Shown: positions 12,273 to 27,200 of the stretch, one piece after another
Numbering within the stretch: the stretch's first letter is position 1
How the letters are laid out: each line of letters begins with the position of its first letter
NCBI RefSeq assembly: GCF_963678635.1
Contig: NC_087064.1
Coordinates: forward strand, 27,322,189-27,382,188
Reading direction: 5' to 3'
Length of the DNA: 60,000 nt
Source of the DNA: Symsagittifera roscoffensis
Taxonomy: Eukaryota; Xenacoelomorpha; Acoela; Convolutidae
Made by a program: the position numbers and the translations under genes
Notes under the pieces: model-generated
Databases searched by the model: none
What the model saw: the letters and a program-made list of their open reading frames with translations, nothing else
Told to the model about the DNA's origin: nothing

Positions 12273-15200
12273 CTGAAACAAAAACACATTTAGAAAAATA
12301 TTTTTGAAGGCGACGAGACAACAAACAAATAACGTTTTGGACAGCGTTTAGGTCAATGTTCATTGCATATTTTAAGTATTTGCCGCTATTCCTCTTAGCA
12401 AAAGCTTTGTAGAATTTGTGAGCACGTCTTGTTAAGCTATCCTCTTTATATAACGTTCGGTTTTAGATTTTTTGGAGAGAAAAGACCTTTAAAATTTGAA
12501 AGCGACGAGACAACAAACTAATAACGTTTTGGACAGCGTTCAGGCCAATGTTCATCGCATATTTTAAGTATTTTGCCGATATTCCTGCTTGTTAAGCTAT
12601 CCCTTTTTATATAGCAAACAAAACAAATTTGTTTGTTTTGCCCAGTTAGCAATCTGAATGAGTTTTTACTGCCGGAACAGGGCACACTTAAAAAAAGTTT
12701 TGAAAATATGGTCGACCTTTTTTTTAGGTCAACCAAATTGATTTTCTGAGCTCTCCCAAACAACTATAAAGACCCTCATCAGACGAAATTTTCTGCGCCG
12801 CGTTTTTAGGCACTTTAAGGGCATTTTTTTAAGGCGTTTTCAGGCACTTTTTGAGAAATGTCCAAAAAATCGCGTTTTTTCGGCGCGCGCTCCCCCCTCA
12901 TAAGTAGTATAGATTGACGCCAAAGGCGCCTTTGGAAAAATTTTAAGGTCAATCAGGCAAAAATGGATATCTCAAAATAGTACAAAGGGGGAACACTTTG
13001 GGTCGGCAGAGGGTCGAATCCGTGAGGGGGCGGGGCGTCCGCCACCCCCCTAAATCCGCTACCGATTCAAACGTACAAAAAAATTTAAAAACCGCTCCAT
13101 CTAAGCCACGTCAATCTCATTAAGCCCAGCCTAGACTACCAGGTTTTTGGCCTATATTCAAACTCGAAATTGAAAAAAGTCGCATCTACTTATAACTTAC
13201 TTTAAAAAACTGCCCAAAATGCCTTCGATTGATTTAAGTAGTTTAGCAACCAATTCGCATATTTTGACAAGTTACTTGCCATAAACATTTTCCATGAATA
13301 GTTCATATAGCAATGATCTTACTTCTAGTTCGGCTATTCGTTTGCTGAGGATGCGATTCTGGTGGTCTTTATCTTTCAGCTCACTCTTGGTCGAATCCAA
13401 GTCACGCTCTTTGCTGTTAAAACAGTTTAACAAAATTATGATGTAGCTTCATAGTCCAAAACATTGAGTTCGTTTATTTGTGTTTCATCCACCATAAAAT
13501 CATGCTAAATACAACAAAAACTTGACTATAAATCTAGAAATCCCATGCATATCAAATTCTAAACAATGGTTGTAAGACTATTTTTTTGAAGTGGAAAATG
13601 TGAATACTATTAAAATAAAGTTTATAATAAAATGGCAAATATTTTCGGGAGACAAAATTAATAAAAACAATCAGCTGACCTATTTTAGCAGCTGTTGAGC
13701 AAATGTTCACTTATTAGGTAGATTTTAAGTTTCAAGTTGATCTGACTGTCATCATGCAAACATTGCCAAATGTTCTTGGGAATGACATTTCTCTGTCTGA
13801 AATTTTTGCAAATTTCTATTTGCTTACGCTTTGAGTGCCTGTTTCATGCGTGAGCTAGAGGAAGTGATGGACTTCAGTTCCTGCTGCAGGTGCTCATTGG
13901 CCTGTTTGATCTCACTCTGGATCCGTCTCTGGTGCTCCTCCAGCATCTCTTTGGCTCTTTTCGACTCTTCCAGCTCATGCTTCACTTTCTACAGACGCGC
14001 TCTTTATTATTAATTACAGCAAGACTTTCCACAAAATTTGGTAGATTTTATCACTGAGGTCGGCCGACTTCAATTCTGTCGCCTTTTTTCCAAATTTTTT
14101 TTGTTGTTAATATTTGTTGTTTTCTTAACGATTGGACTCCAACGAGAAACTTTTGAAAAACTTAAATCGCTTTCTTAAACCCTCCTTATTATATTAGAAA
14201 AATTAAATAAGAAAACTTTTTCGGTTAACAACTTTTCTTACAAGAAATTGAACTTGCTTCATTTTGAATCTTAATAAACCTCCAGTTTCCTTTCCAATTG
14301 GCTTAGAAGAGAAGCGGTTGCGTCTGGAATTTGAGTCCCGGTAAGGCCTGTTTTTTTTTCATTAAAATTTTTTCCGTATAATTTGAATGGCCGGAATTTC
14401 GTTTGTCTGCTCGTTTTTTTTCGGCTTAGGTACCATATCACGGGTTTTTCTTAAGCGTTAAGCAAGTAACATGGTGGTTGCAAGTGTTTTTTATCAAAGT
14501 ACTTGAAGTATTTTAAAGCTTTGTTTTAAAATCATTTTTTTGTGGGCTCAACTGGTGTCTGCTCAAAAAGTAACAGCTTTTTTTTCGGCTTCGTTAGTTC
14601 TGTTCCTTTGGTTATTTTCAATTCAAAAGTCTTGCTTGGCATTTTGCCTGAAATTCCTGTTTGAAAAAAACAAGTATTATGAAAACGTATGGGTTTGTTT
14701 TTTTAAATGTTTTTGAGACGCCCTCGAGATTTTTTTCAGTTTTTACAAAAACTTAAGTTGCTCTCAAAAACTACTTTACCGATTTTTTAAAAAAAAGGGT
14801 ACCACTAGAAAGACCGCCTGCTCACCTGTCTGAATGCATAAGCACACAGTCTCCTTGTGCTTTACGCACTGCATTCGGAGCTCTTAGACTGTTCTCGAGA
14901 CAACCCCCCGCCCCACAGCAAGTTTGAGAGTTCAATGATGATAACGGATGATGAAATCTCCCCTGCATTATCAGTCACTCCCCAAAAAATTTAACAAAAA
15001 ATATATTGCCCTCGGAAAATTATACATTCTCACAAACGACCCCATCAAATCTGCGTTTGTTAGTTCAATTGAAAAAAAACAGGTTGTGTAAATCTCTGTA
15101 AAAAATATGCAACCCTTAAACTTTTTTATGCAAAAAACTCGGAATAATCAAATTTTTGATTTGCTGACCGTATATCGGAAACTTTTTGACGCATCTGAAA

Positions 15201-18200
15201 AGTAATCCAATCAAATCGAATATCACGATTTTTTACAATAACAGGTTATTGGAAGCCTACCTGTATAATTGGCTGAGTTCAATTTGATTAGAAAAAAAAT
15301 TATGGCCCTGAAAGAAGTCAAAAGTTTCAACTTTGACCGTTTTTTGAAAATTTTTCGACTTTTCTCAAAAAGTTTGCTGTTAATTCTTAGCTTAAGTGTT
15401 CAACCCAAGAACCTGGTTTTGGGAATCGCAGCCGCAATCTACGTTTTCAGCAGCCACAATCTACGTTTTGAAACTCAGTTTGGAAAACCAAGTTTTCGAT
15501 TTTTTTGATAGTGTTTTAGAAAATGTTCGGCTTTTCCTTAAAAAGTACACTGCCAACAAAGAAGACTTCAACAGGAGAAAACAATTGCTAGAAGTTTTTC
15601 TGCAGAAATGGTGAATCCTTAATTCTTATCAGAAAAAAATTTTCAAGTCATGGGAAACTTCAATTTCTCGAAAACTTTCGTTTTCATTTATTTTAATAGA
15701 GAAACAACTAAGATTTTGGGCCAATTCGACTTAATGAAACTAACCATTTCATCCCGCATCAGCATGACGAATTCAAGTATCAAACAGAAACCTCTAGCTT
15801 TAGCTGGACCCCTTGTTATCCGTCATTTATCGAGACACACAAAAGTTTGGGGTTCTGCTAGTTTTTTTATTCAAATGGCATAGAAGTTAAAAAGCTTGAA
15901 ACATGTTTTTTTGCCTTTCGGGCTATCGAGTCTTCTTATTTCTTGAGTTTTAGCATATCTTGCACGGAGCTTTTTTGAAAATGTAGCTAGCTTTTTATCT
16001 AACTTTTTGAATGTCTTTGATGCAATTAATGGAGTTAAAATTATGCAGAAATTTTAATGAATTGAAAAACTTTTTTTTGAATAGTTTTGCGTTGGCAATT
16101 ATTGGGCACGTAATATTTACGCATATAATTGTTATTTTAACAAGTAGCATTGTCGGCCTGTTATCACAATTTAGGTTTTGTTTCGATGCAAACTTAAAGT
16201 AGAGTTGTCTTATTTGGCACGATATTGACTTTTGTTAAAAGAAACACTATCAAAGATGAAGGATTCAACCCAAAGAACCAAGAGCGAAAAATGTTTCTGC
16301 AGTAGTGATGACTTCTTAGTTTTTTTCAGAAAACTTGCATTTCATGGGAAAATTCCTGTCTCTCAAATAATTTCGTTAAAATTTTGTGTCAGGTCAACTT
16401 CTAAAAATAAACATTTCAACACGCATCAGTATAACAATTTCAAAAATCAAACAGGTACCTCGAACTTTAGCTAGACCCCTTGTTATCCTTTATCGAGACA
16501 CACAAAGATTTAGGTTTAAATAGTTTTTTCAACATTTTTCTTTTTCCGACTTAAATTTTTTAATGTTTGTGTTATATCGCAAATGGTGCAAAGCTCCACT
16601 TCGGTTCCATGTAATAAAATCTAACCCACTAAGCTTTGTAGCTCATTGTGTCTCTTTACAATACCGGCTGTTTTTTTGCACGGACTAATTTTGAAGAATG
16701 AACTGTTAATTTTCCGTTTTCCGAATGCGTTAGTGTAAATATTTGAGTGAAAGTTATTTCGCGCAAATTTTGTTGCTTTGAAAAACAATTTTTTCGAACA
16801 TTAATTGTTTCTCAGTTTTGAGCACGAAATCATTACGCACTGCGAGTAATATTTCAGCAATCAGCAACGTCGGCTTTTCAGTGCTATGTAATTTTCGTTT
16901 CGACGCGAATTTTAAGTTCGGTTGTCTTCTTGGTAGGTTATTTAAAAAATGATTTTTTTCTAAAACAACTGATACAAAATACGAAAATGATGACTGTCTT
17001 GTATCGAAGTTGTCTGCTTTATAGTTTTCGACTTAAGCTCTACGGTTCAGTTTAGTTTCTGATTGGGGTATACAACCTTGCCTTCACATATAAGCCACTC
17101 GTCGACTCTATGTGGGCAGTAGATCTCAGATGATTTTTTATCTTAATAGCCGTCGGTTAAACATTGTCAATTTTCTACCTAATATTTTTTCCCCACAAAT
17201 TCCAGCTTTTATTATAACATCAATCAGAGTCTGGTTCTACTTTTTTGAACGCTCAAATTCCCGCAAAAAAAAATCTCACCTTTGATTTTAAAAAAATCTC
17301 AACTTTCGAATAAAAAAAAAACGATAAATGGCCTTATAGCTTTGATTTTCCAAAACATTTTATTATTGACACTTTTTTGATAAAAACCACCATATCAGAG
17401 AAAGCTGGTTCATTATGTACAACTTTTGTTTCGCTGGGAAATCTGATAATTGAATTCTATTCTCGTTTTTAATCAAATAAGAAGTCGATCAAGTTTTTGA
17501 ATGATTTTTACACTTTCGCTGTTCGATAGTTGAGTTAACCTCCCTTTCAAAAAAGAAATGAACTGAATTGTAAAAGATACCAAAAGTCAAACCGCAAAAA
17601 ATGTAAATTTGAGCCTGAATAAATTTGAAGACTTTTCCTGAAAAACGAAAAAAATCATCAAGACCTACATAAGAGTCTGAGCTATATTCAACGACTCTTC
17701 AAATGTAGTAAACTTAATCGTGAAAAACCTTTAAGCTTTTGTTTTCTAGTTGATTTTTCAATTTTTCCTTCGCTCGAAGACATATTTGCTTCTTCTTCAG
17801 CGTCATGTTTTTTTATGCCATACTTGTTGTATCACAAGTGGTGCGAAGCTCAGCTTTACCTCTGTGTTTTATTTTACGTAATGTTACCTTCTCTCTCATT
17901 TAGTGAGTTAATGATTTTTCTGTCTCTAGCTCAAATAGTTTAATTATCCACAATAACCTAACTTTAAAAGTTTTAAGACGAGAGGTTGTGTACAAGATGG
18001 GTGCGATATATGAATGAACAAAAAATACTCAGCAGGGCGATTAACCACAGTCAACCTTGAACGCTGAAGATTTAGTAATTTTCTCAGATCCTCACGGGAT
18101 TTCTAAAAACTGCAATACCATTAACCATTTACCGACTGCTCATTTATCATTTCCTCGACAAAACAACTTCAATCTATAAGCTTAATCTTATCATACAGAA

Positions 18201-21200
18201 GTTCATCAATATGAGGACGGTTTAGCCAGAAAAATAAAACCCGTCTCGGTGGATCAATTTAAGCATGTCTTAGAAAAAGAGGGCCGGGTTTATTTTTGGT
18301 CACTGTATTATGGTTCTTCCTGCTAGTAACCTGAATATTATAGATTCTCCCGGGAGGAGGTTTAATAATTCTGGCTCAACAGAAATCATAAATAAACAGT
18401 AAAAAAAATGATTAACGAACAGTCGGGAAATAGTTCATGATATTATGATTTTTAGGAATCCCGCGCAGATCAGAGAGACATACTAGATCTTCAGTTTAAC
18501 AGGCTGACCGCAGGGAATTTAGAACATCCTTTTTCACGTTTTGTGTTCAAAAAAGTGGAATTTTATCAGAATTAGCTGATTTTTTTTCAAATTACCTTTA
18601 ACTCTTCTTTATGGGATTCCTTCGTGCTTTGTTCATCTTCATTGACAGAAGATGCTCTGTCGTCGTGATTTGACATTTCCGCCGGTTGTGGTTTCTGTGC
18701 TAAGATTTTATTCAAATACGCAATTTCTTCTCGAAGTCTCTCAATCTCGGTGCTACGTAACAGTTCCCGATTTTCAGTACTAGAAAACAAAAAGGACAAG
18801 TGTTTTGCTGGTTTTCACTTTGATAATACATTCACAACAGAACTCAAGACATCTAGCAATCAAGATTTTAGACATTTAGACAAAACTACCTAAGATGAAG
18901 ATATGATTTATGATAGTTTTATATACAGTCCCTGACCCTGACATTTTCTAACGGTGGAACGACTGTATTTGTCCTTTAGCCAACACATTTTGCTGCAAAA
19001 TAATGTTGCTCAAGTTGCAACCAGTAGTTGACTTTTTCCGGGTAAAGAATCCTGGTTACAGGATAACTGAATCTGGTAGTCAACTTCAACAGTAGCGCAT
19101 TTAAGGGTGGGGGTGGTGACGCTTGTTTTCAGGGGGTCAGCCTTATGACCACCCAAGGGTCCCCCTTTTGGAGCTATTTAGCAGATTTGGTCAATATAGG
19201 TTCTTTGTTCTGATTTGTTGGAGCTCGCAAAATCAATCTGATCGACCTAAAAAATGGAAAGCCTTTAGAAGAGTCTTTTTCTGATCCTCAGCATTAATAA
19301 TGGTAGTCTTTTAGCAACTAAAACTGTATTTCAAATTTGATTCAACAGTGTTTTCTGTTCAAAATTAAAATAAAAATTTTTTTGAACGGTATCGTTTTTT
19401 CGTCTATGGCTAAAATCTGCTTTCCTACCTTTTCGTGTGAACTTCATTTACGCTGTAAAAGATGTATTGGATTGATTTCAAAAAAATTTTGAGGTTTAGA
19501 TTTTCTGCAAATTGCTTGTAGTAATAGTTTGAAAGTTTTGATTAAAGTTTTGAAAATTCCATTTTCCGCGGGTGGTTTTATTCAAGACAATTTTGGTTTT
19601 GTATGTGCACAGCCCACCGGCGACCTTAAACCGGACTGTTTTCTATCGGACCTTTTTTCTCATTTCATAATTTTGGACTTTTTTGTATTGGATGTGTTGT
19701 AAAGGACTGTTTTATAAATGCACCGGCAGCATTAGCATTGAATCGTTGCGCTTATATTAGTCGCGCTTACGAGTTAAGCATCATAGATAAATTGATAGAA
19801 GCGCGCATAGTTCAATCCAGCAAAATGACATCTAAGTTATGACTCAAAAACTCAGTCTAGAATGTTGGCAAATCACAGAAAAGAACTGGATAGCATTTCA
19901 TTGATGCCCTGCAAGGACAGATCTATGGGAACTGTGGGGAGCGGACGCCATTTTCCCTTTAGGAATTCGATCTCTCCCCTTTGGTGCTATTCTACGACAT
20001 CATTTTTGGCCGACAAATAGTTTTGAGGGAGAGCGCGCGCCAAAAAACGTAATTTTATTGTTATAACCTTGCAAAAACAGCCCTTTTGGTCTGTTTTTTT
20101 TTAAATTTTTTGAAAATTGGCCCTTTTTTTCAGGAAAATCCTAGATCCTTCTCTATTTTCATTAATTTTTGGAAAGGTTTTTGGCATATTTGGAAATTTT
20201 TGCTGTAAAACCATTATACATTTTTGGTAATTCGAACACTGCCAATGATTTATTGAAACTGATTTTAATAAAATTTACAAAAAACATATTTGAATGAATT
20301 TTTGGACGCGGATTTTTCAACAAAGATTCATTTTATTACCTGGTATAAAAAACGATGAATGTATATTCCTGATAAATGAACCATAAGATTTATCTAAAGC
20401 GGAGCTTCGCAAGTAGCGCGAAGCTCCGCTTCGGCTGTGCCTTGAGTGTCATCTTTTTTTTCTGAAGGTAAACTTCATCTCTCACCTCTGTTCTTCTTCC
20501 TTCAGAAACTCAGCCCGATGACTCATGATATCGTCCAACTTCTTATCTTTCTCCATGTCCTCATGTTGCAGTTCTCGGAACTCCTCTTTCAATTTGGAGG
20601 TCTGAAAATCTCTCTCGTTGATTTGTCTCAACAACTCTTTGTTCATCCAGAACATCTTGTCCAGCTGGCGACGTAACTCCGGATCTGTTTGTGGCATGCT
20701 TTCCAGCTCCACAATACGCTCCTGTAAAAACCAGACCAGATATCGACCATTTGGGTTCTACTATTGTACACTTCGCAAACATTATCAGAAAAAATGCGAA
20801 AATAACGAAAAACGCCTCGAATGGAATATCAACTGGCTATCAATTTCAAAAAGATAGCCGTTTGATAAACTGCTAGCACAGAAAGTTCTGACCAATATAT
20901 CTTATCAAAACAAAATAAAAGAAACAATAATTTTTTTTGAGTATTTGTCTTTGAGGGGAAGGGTTGCGGAGCTTTCACCGGCGATTTTCAACCAGACTGT
21001 TTTGTATCGAAACCTTTGTTTTTCATTTCATGATTTTTGGACTGTTTTGAATTGTACTGTTGTGTATGTAACTGTTTTGTATATATGCACCCTATATTTT
21101 CATGTTTTGTCTCACGAAAAGGGAATGAGCCGTTTTTCTACGCACCGTCAGGTACTACCTGAAATAATGCTCGTATGGTATTTAGTGAGTTATTATATCA

Positions 21201-24200
21201 AGCTCGTTGAGTCATGCTTTATATTTCGATAATTTATTTACAAAAAAAACTTGCAGGTTCGAGAAAAGCTTTTATGCACATCACCGTTTTCAGACTAAAT
21301 CGCGGCTGGGGGGGCATGGAGCAGAAGTAGAGCGTTCGAATCCGCAAGATTGAACGCTGAACATTGTACTGGTACTACATTCAACATTTTCTTGATTGAA
21401 TTAACAACAAGCACACTGCCACCCGTAACCTCTTTTTAAACTAAAAAAAATCCAAGAAATGTTCAAATAGAATTTCACTGCTAATAATACAAATTCATTT
21501 TTCTAGCTGGATACAATCATTAAATGTACAAAAACGTTCTCGGCTTGTTTGTTTTTCGTTAGTTTTTAGGAGCAAAGTTGCACGTGTTGTTTTACCTGTA
21601 ACTGATCAACTTTAGCTTCTTTCTCTAGCAATTCGTCCACCTTAGCCTGAAAACAGAATTGTTTTTGATGAAACTATTCATTTGAACTATTTGAGAGAAC
21701 TGGGCGGAAGACTTTGTTGTCTCTCAAATGAAATTAAGTAATGGCAACAAAACTTAAATCGTTTTGACACTTTTTTGATGTTTTAATCATTCTATACTAA
21801 AATTACCATCCTAACTTTTTAAAAAGTCGACTGCATAAAAGGAAATTAAATAAATTTGACATTGGACTGAATGACACAAGGTATGATTGTTGTGGATCTG
21901 TGCAAGGCAATAGATTTGTTATGAAGATTTTATTGAGATCAATGTTAATGATAATCTACCTAAAATTTAGTTGGTATGTATAGTTGTTATCAGTGGGCAA
22001 AGTATACATTAAAACAAGATATGTCATTAGGGATAAATATATTTTTTGTTCACATGCTCCTATTTTTGTTAACTTTTACCAACAATACATTCGGCATATA
22101 CATCATCGCATTCATGAATAGGAGCTCAATTTCGACAGTAGTAGTAAAAGACACCCAAAGACAAAGTACCTCCCCTTTTTCAGCGGTCGGAACCAAAATA
22201 ACATTATGTATGTACCTTCAACTCCCTGTTTTCCTTGGCCCCTCTCTCCACCTTCTGTAGTGCCTTGGACATCAGTTGGTTGTTCTTCTGCTCCAACTCT
22301 AACTTATGTTCCACCTTCGTCAACTGTTTCTCAAGCATCATCTTCTCTTTCATCAGATCATCATCATGCTGAAGTAGAAAAAAGTAACCAAAATGCGAGT
22401 ACATCTTGATCAAAATGATAAAAGCAGTTTGCCGTGCACACCTAAAACTGAACAGCGCATGTGTTCGTTTTATATCAATTGATCGTAATTGCACATATTT
22501 TTTGTGTCCACAAAGCAGATATTATAAGAATAGACAAAAGCAAATTAGTTTCCTTGGAAACTAATTTATTATTATTATTTCATTAAATGCGAAATTGTGG
22601 ACAAAACATGTACATTTTACAGCCCTAATTGGATAAATTCAAAAATTTCACGCTTTTAAGATATGGCAGTCATCCCCTAGTAAAAAAAAAACAAATTAAA
22701 AACATTATTCACTTGGCAATTCCAAAAAGATATATAACAAGAATCTTATCGTATTTAAAATGAAGCATCGATTCATTAAATGGTAATGGCTTTTTTAAAT
22801 CATTTTTCCCAGCAAGTCATTTGAAAAGAAAAGTAGGATATCTATTAACGTTTCTGGAGAAATCAACGCAAACCAAGACTATCAAAAAAAAATCGATGCA
22901 ATAAAAACTTCTAGATGTTTAAATACCTGTTTAGCAGAGTCTTCTTTGTCTCTACCTGCTCGTAAAACCACTGATCTGCTTTTTTTAAATTGTTCCAACT
23001 CAGCTTTCAACTCCTCGTTTTCCCTTTCTAATTCCTGCATTGCCAGACCGTCCAGATCCAGACCTCCTCCTGGACCACTTTCCAACTGATGTCTATCATC
23101 GCCTCTCGGATCCTCGAAAAACAAATCCTCTTCTTGAATAATCCCTTGCGTACCTTTACTTGAGGTCCTTTTTCCATCTGGTTTGTCTATGCCACGTGCA
23201 ATTTTGGGCTTACTAGTTTCACTTTTTCTATCTTTGGTGGTAATTTTATTTTTGACTCGAAGATCATCCAAAAGATCTGCCAAGTTTCCACCCGGAGCCG
23301 ATTCGCTCAGCTTTAAAATTTTTTGTAACAATTCCGGGTTTTCCAAAATAAGTTCCCGGAACGCCTCGAGGTCTTTCTCAGGCATAGTTTTCATCAACGC
23401 CAACATTTGTAGTAACAGCTCATGATTGTTTTGTTGCATCTCAGCTAGCTCTTCCATCCTATTTCCATCATCAGATAGAAGTTCCAGAGCTTTTATTTGA
23501 TCAGGACTTAAATCTTTGAATTTATTGGCGCTAATTTTAGCCTGAGTCGAAGTGTTTTTGAGAGCTAAAGCATATTTCATATCAGCTGCTGGCATATTCT
23601 GAGTTGATGTCATAAACTCATCAAAATCGGAAGGCGGCAAACTTTGCTGCAATCGCAAAACTTCCTGGACGATTCCGTTAGAGACACTTTCGTTTTCCAC
23701 AACTTTTCTCGCGAATGTCTCATTTTGGTCATGTAATTTTAACATATCTGTAACGTCAATTGGATTCACAGTTTGTAATGTTTTCAGTGATTTTTCATTG
23801 CCAAATTTAGAAATCATTTTCGAGAGAGGCAGTTTATTGTTTGTTGCAAAAGATACCAAATCAGCAATAGTTGAACTTCCGATTTTCTGAAGAGCGTTTA
23901 AAGCAGCTGCGGTTTCTTTTTTACTATCTGCAACATATAGACCATCTGAAAGAGCAACTGCCAAGTTCTTCTTAGGCTCTTTTCTGGAACTTCCGATGCC
24001 TTGAGGTGGGTCTAATTTAGAGATTACTTGCAACAGCTTCTGGGACTCACAACTCCCCATTGCTCGCATTATAGAACCCTTTTGATGATCATTTTGCCCG
24101 CCCAGCACATGAAGCAGATCTTCTACAAAATCAGGCGTGGTATCTTCAGTTCCATGCAAAATATGAGCTGTTTCCTCTGGAAAATCTTGACACAAATCAG

Positions 24201-27200
24201 CGAATTTCTGAAAAGTTTCTTGATCTAGATTTTCTTTGAGCTGAGTCAACTTGTCGAGATCGGCAGGTGTTGCAAAACTTTCAATCCCGTCAAATTTGGA
24301 AGGATCAACGCCTGAATCAGCTGCAAATCCATCCAATTTTTGTTGCGTAGTTTCCGTAAATGATACGTGCGTTTCAGGTGTATTTCCGAAAGTCAAAAGC
24401 TTGCTGAATTCTTTAGGGGCGTCATATCGTAGCTGCAGAATTCTAGCGATCTCCGTTACAGGCTCGACTTGCAATTTTTTGGCTAAAATTTCAAACTCAT
24501 TCCGTTCCAAATCACCTTGTGCCTCAATCAAACTTTTGACTATTTCTGGAGTGAAATTTTTATCTTGGAGAACTTTGTTTCCAAGCTCTTTAAACTGATC
24601 ACTAAGGGCAACCATCTTTGATGCTACACCAGTTTCCAAATTAATCAGATTTTCAAGAGTGTCGGGCTCTTTTAAAACAGTACAGGCTTTAGCTAGATCC
24701 AACTCTTCGTTTTGGTGCATATCTAATAGGTTAGCTACAGATTCCAACGATAATTCCGCCAGACTATTCGTGATCGAATTGGCTTCATGTTTTGTATTCG
24801 CAGAATCGACAATGTCTAAAAACGATTCAACAATTTCTAGAACAGGAGTCTTGTTTTCATCATCGTCACTTGTGTAAAAGGTCGCGATCAGCTGGTTGAT
24901 TTTAGCTGGATCATCGACCTTGTCAACAGTCGCCATCAATTTTTCAAGTGCTGATCCGTCCAAGAGGTCAACAACTCCCAGCAAATCATCTATCGAATCG
25001 ACATTAGTTTTCGGGCAGTGAAGTATTTTTGCAATTTCTTTCGAATATACACTTGCTAAATTCACCAGCTTGGCAAATTTGTTTTCACCTAGGGCATCTT
25101 TCATAGAACAGAGTTTGTCCAAATCTCCCGCTGTCGCTTCGCAACTTAAGTTCGTGAAATCTTCACTTAACCCTGCTTCCAGTCCTGTTTCCGTAGCAAT
25201 TTGGTTCAATCTTTCCGCAGCTAATTCCGTGAATGTATCCTTCGAACTCTTATCCGGTTGGTCTGTTCCGAAGAGAGCTTGATCGTCCGGGCCAGTGATA
25301 ATTAGACTCCTGAAGTCTTCGGGTGATTCTTCTCTGAGGGCCAGAACTTCTTTGAAGTCTTCGACTGAGCTGGCTTCTTCTGCCATTTTCACCAGACGGT
25401 CAAACTGACCCGGTGTTAAAACTTTTCGCAAGTTGACAACTTCGCCGATGACCTCTGGTTCAAACCAGTCTTTTCGAAGGAGTTTCTGGCTAAATCCAAG
25501 ATTCTCTTTCGCAATCTTAACTAACTGCTCGGCCTCAATTTGTTCTAGTTCTAACATATTTTTCAACTTTTCTTTATCGCTGCCAACTAACTCGCAAGTT
25601 TCTTTGAGAGTTATTGGGTTATAGGTTATTTTCGAAACCTCATCTGTGCTGCAAGAAGAAAGAAGTCCAATCGCATCATTAAGATTTTGAGTTTCCTCAA
25701 CAGCTGAAATCGAAGTCAGCAATTTCTTCTCTTGTTGTGAAAGTTTTGAAGTTTTTCCGTTCATTAAATTTATGAACTCTTTCGGGTTTTCTGCTTTGGT
25801 CACAATTTCTATCACGTTTTCAGCCAAATTTTGAGATCCACTTCTGTCTAAAAGCCTCATAAGGTCACTGACTGATTCTGGTTTGCAGCTAGTTCTCCTG
25901 AGATAACATTCCATTTTTTCTGGATTAGATTTGCATGCTTCTAGAAATTGGTCAAATTTCCCAGTTGCTAAACTATCTTTCATCTCAAATATTTTATCTA
26001 CGATCTCAGGAGAAAACGTTGAGCTTATTTCTTTGAGATTGTCGGCAGTTTTCTTGGTCAGTCCTTTTTCTTTTGTTATTTTCTCCGTGGCATCAATCAC
26101 TGCTCCTCTTAGACTATCAACTGGTTTAGTTGAATCTTTTTCACCTCCTTTGGCTACTTCTTCAAGACGTTTCTTCAGTTGAGCTGCAGTTAATTTTGAG
26201 TTCTTGCCGAGAATTTGCGACAAAACTTCTGAGTTGTCTTCTTTTGAAACCAGTATTTCCTTAACAGTTTCTGGGTTCAATTTATATTGGGCTAATAGTT
26301 TTTTGAACGCGTCTTTACCCAATTTGGAGTATAATTCAGTCGCTGTTTCGAACTCAACTGAGTTCAATTTATCATGTAAGTCAATCAATTGTTTCAAATT
26401 GTCCAATTCCGAATCTCCTTTTTGTAAACAATTGAAAAGGTTCTTTTCGCTTTCTTGGCCTACTTGCACAAGTTTTCGGAACTTTTCAGGGTCGAGTTTT
26501 GTGTAGAGATCAATCAAAATGTCTTTTTTAGGCTGGTTCACCAGTGACGTCAAGCTTAGAATATTTTCGACACTTTCCGTTTCCGTTTTCAGCCCTTGCT
26601 GATCTTTTTCACTTTTAAGACATTCCACTAACTTTTCGAAACTTTCCCCGCCTATTTGCTGCCCTAGTTCCATTAAATTATTCTGTTGACCCGACTCCAG
26701 TGAGTTAGTTAGACCAATCAGGTCGTTGGCAAAACTTTGCGGCTCTTCGTGAGTTTTCAAAATACTCATGAGCTGACTTGGATTTGACACACATAGACTC
26801 ACAAGTTCAGTGTAGATATCCGGTGAAGTTTTGTTTTCAAGATCAAGTAGATAGTCTAAGTCTTTAGGAGATACTTTAGTGGCGATCGTTTTGATATCCT
26901 GCACAGTTTTGGGGTCCAGAGAATCCGATTTCGATTCTAACTTTTCGTTCACTTTTTTCGACATAGCTTCTGCCAGTGACTCATCCTTGCTTGTTGATTT
27001 CTCAGTTCCGATGTCGCCCATTTTTTTCCGAAGAGTCTTCATGATTGCAAACGGGTTGCCTTTTAAACCTGGATCCGAAAAAGTTTCCACCATTTGATCT
27101 AGGTTATATCCTTTAGAGTTAAGAATGTCTTGAATTTCGGTCGAATTTTGGCCACATACTTCTACCAGGGAAGCAAAATTATTCTTGTCGAGGTAATTGA

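Larger units (their letters stand above)
9021..16015. repeat. 6,995 bp tandem duplication, copy B
   Basis: This is the gene-proximal copy of the 7 kb unit. It contains exons 13-15 of the giant gene, whose phases fit the upstream exons. It ends at '...GAATGTC' (16015), where copy A instead runs into the next unit at 9021. Near identity means either a recent duplication or an assembly artefact such as an unmerged haplotype. Confidence 0.93.

Noticed and set aside
21305-21355. Possible tRNA B box 'GTTCGAATCC'
   Set aside because: No acceptor stem, A box or anticodon arm can be drawn around it. Similar words occur in the GC-rich dispersed repeat.
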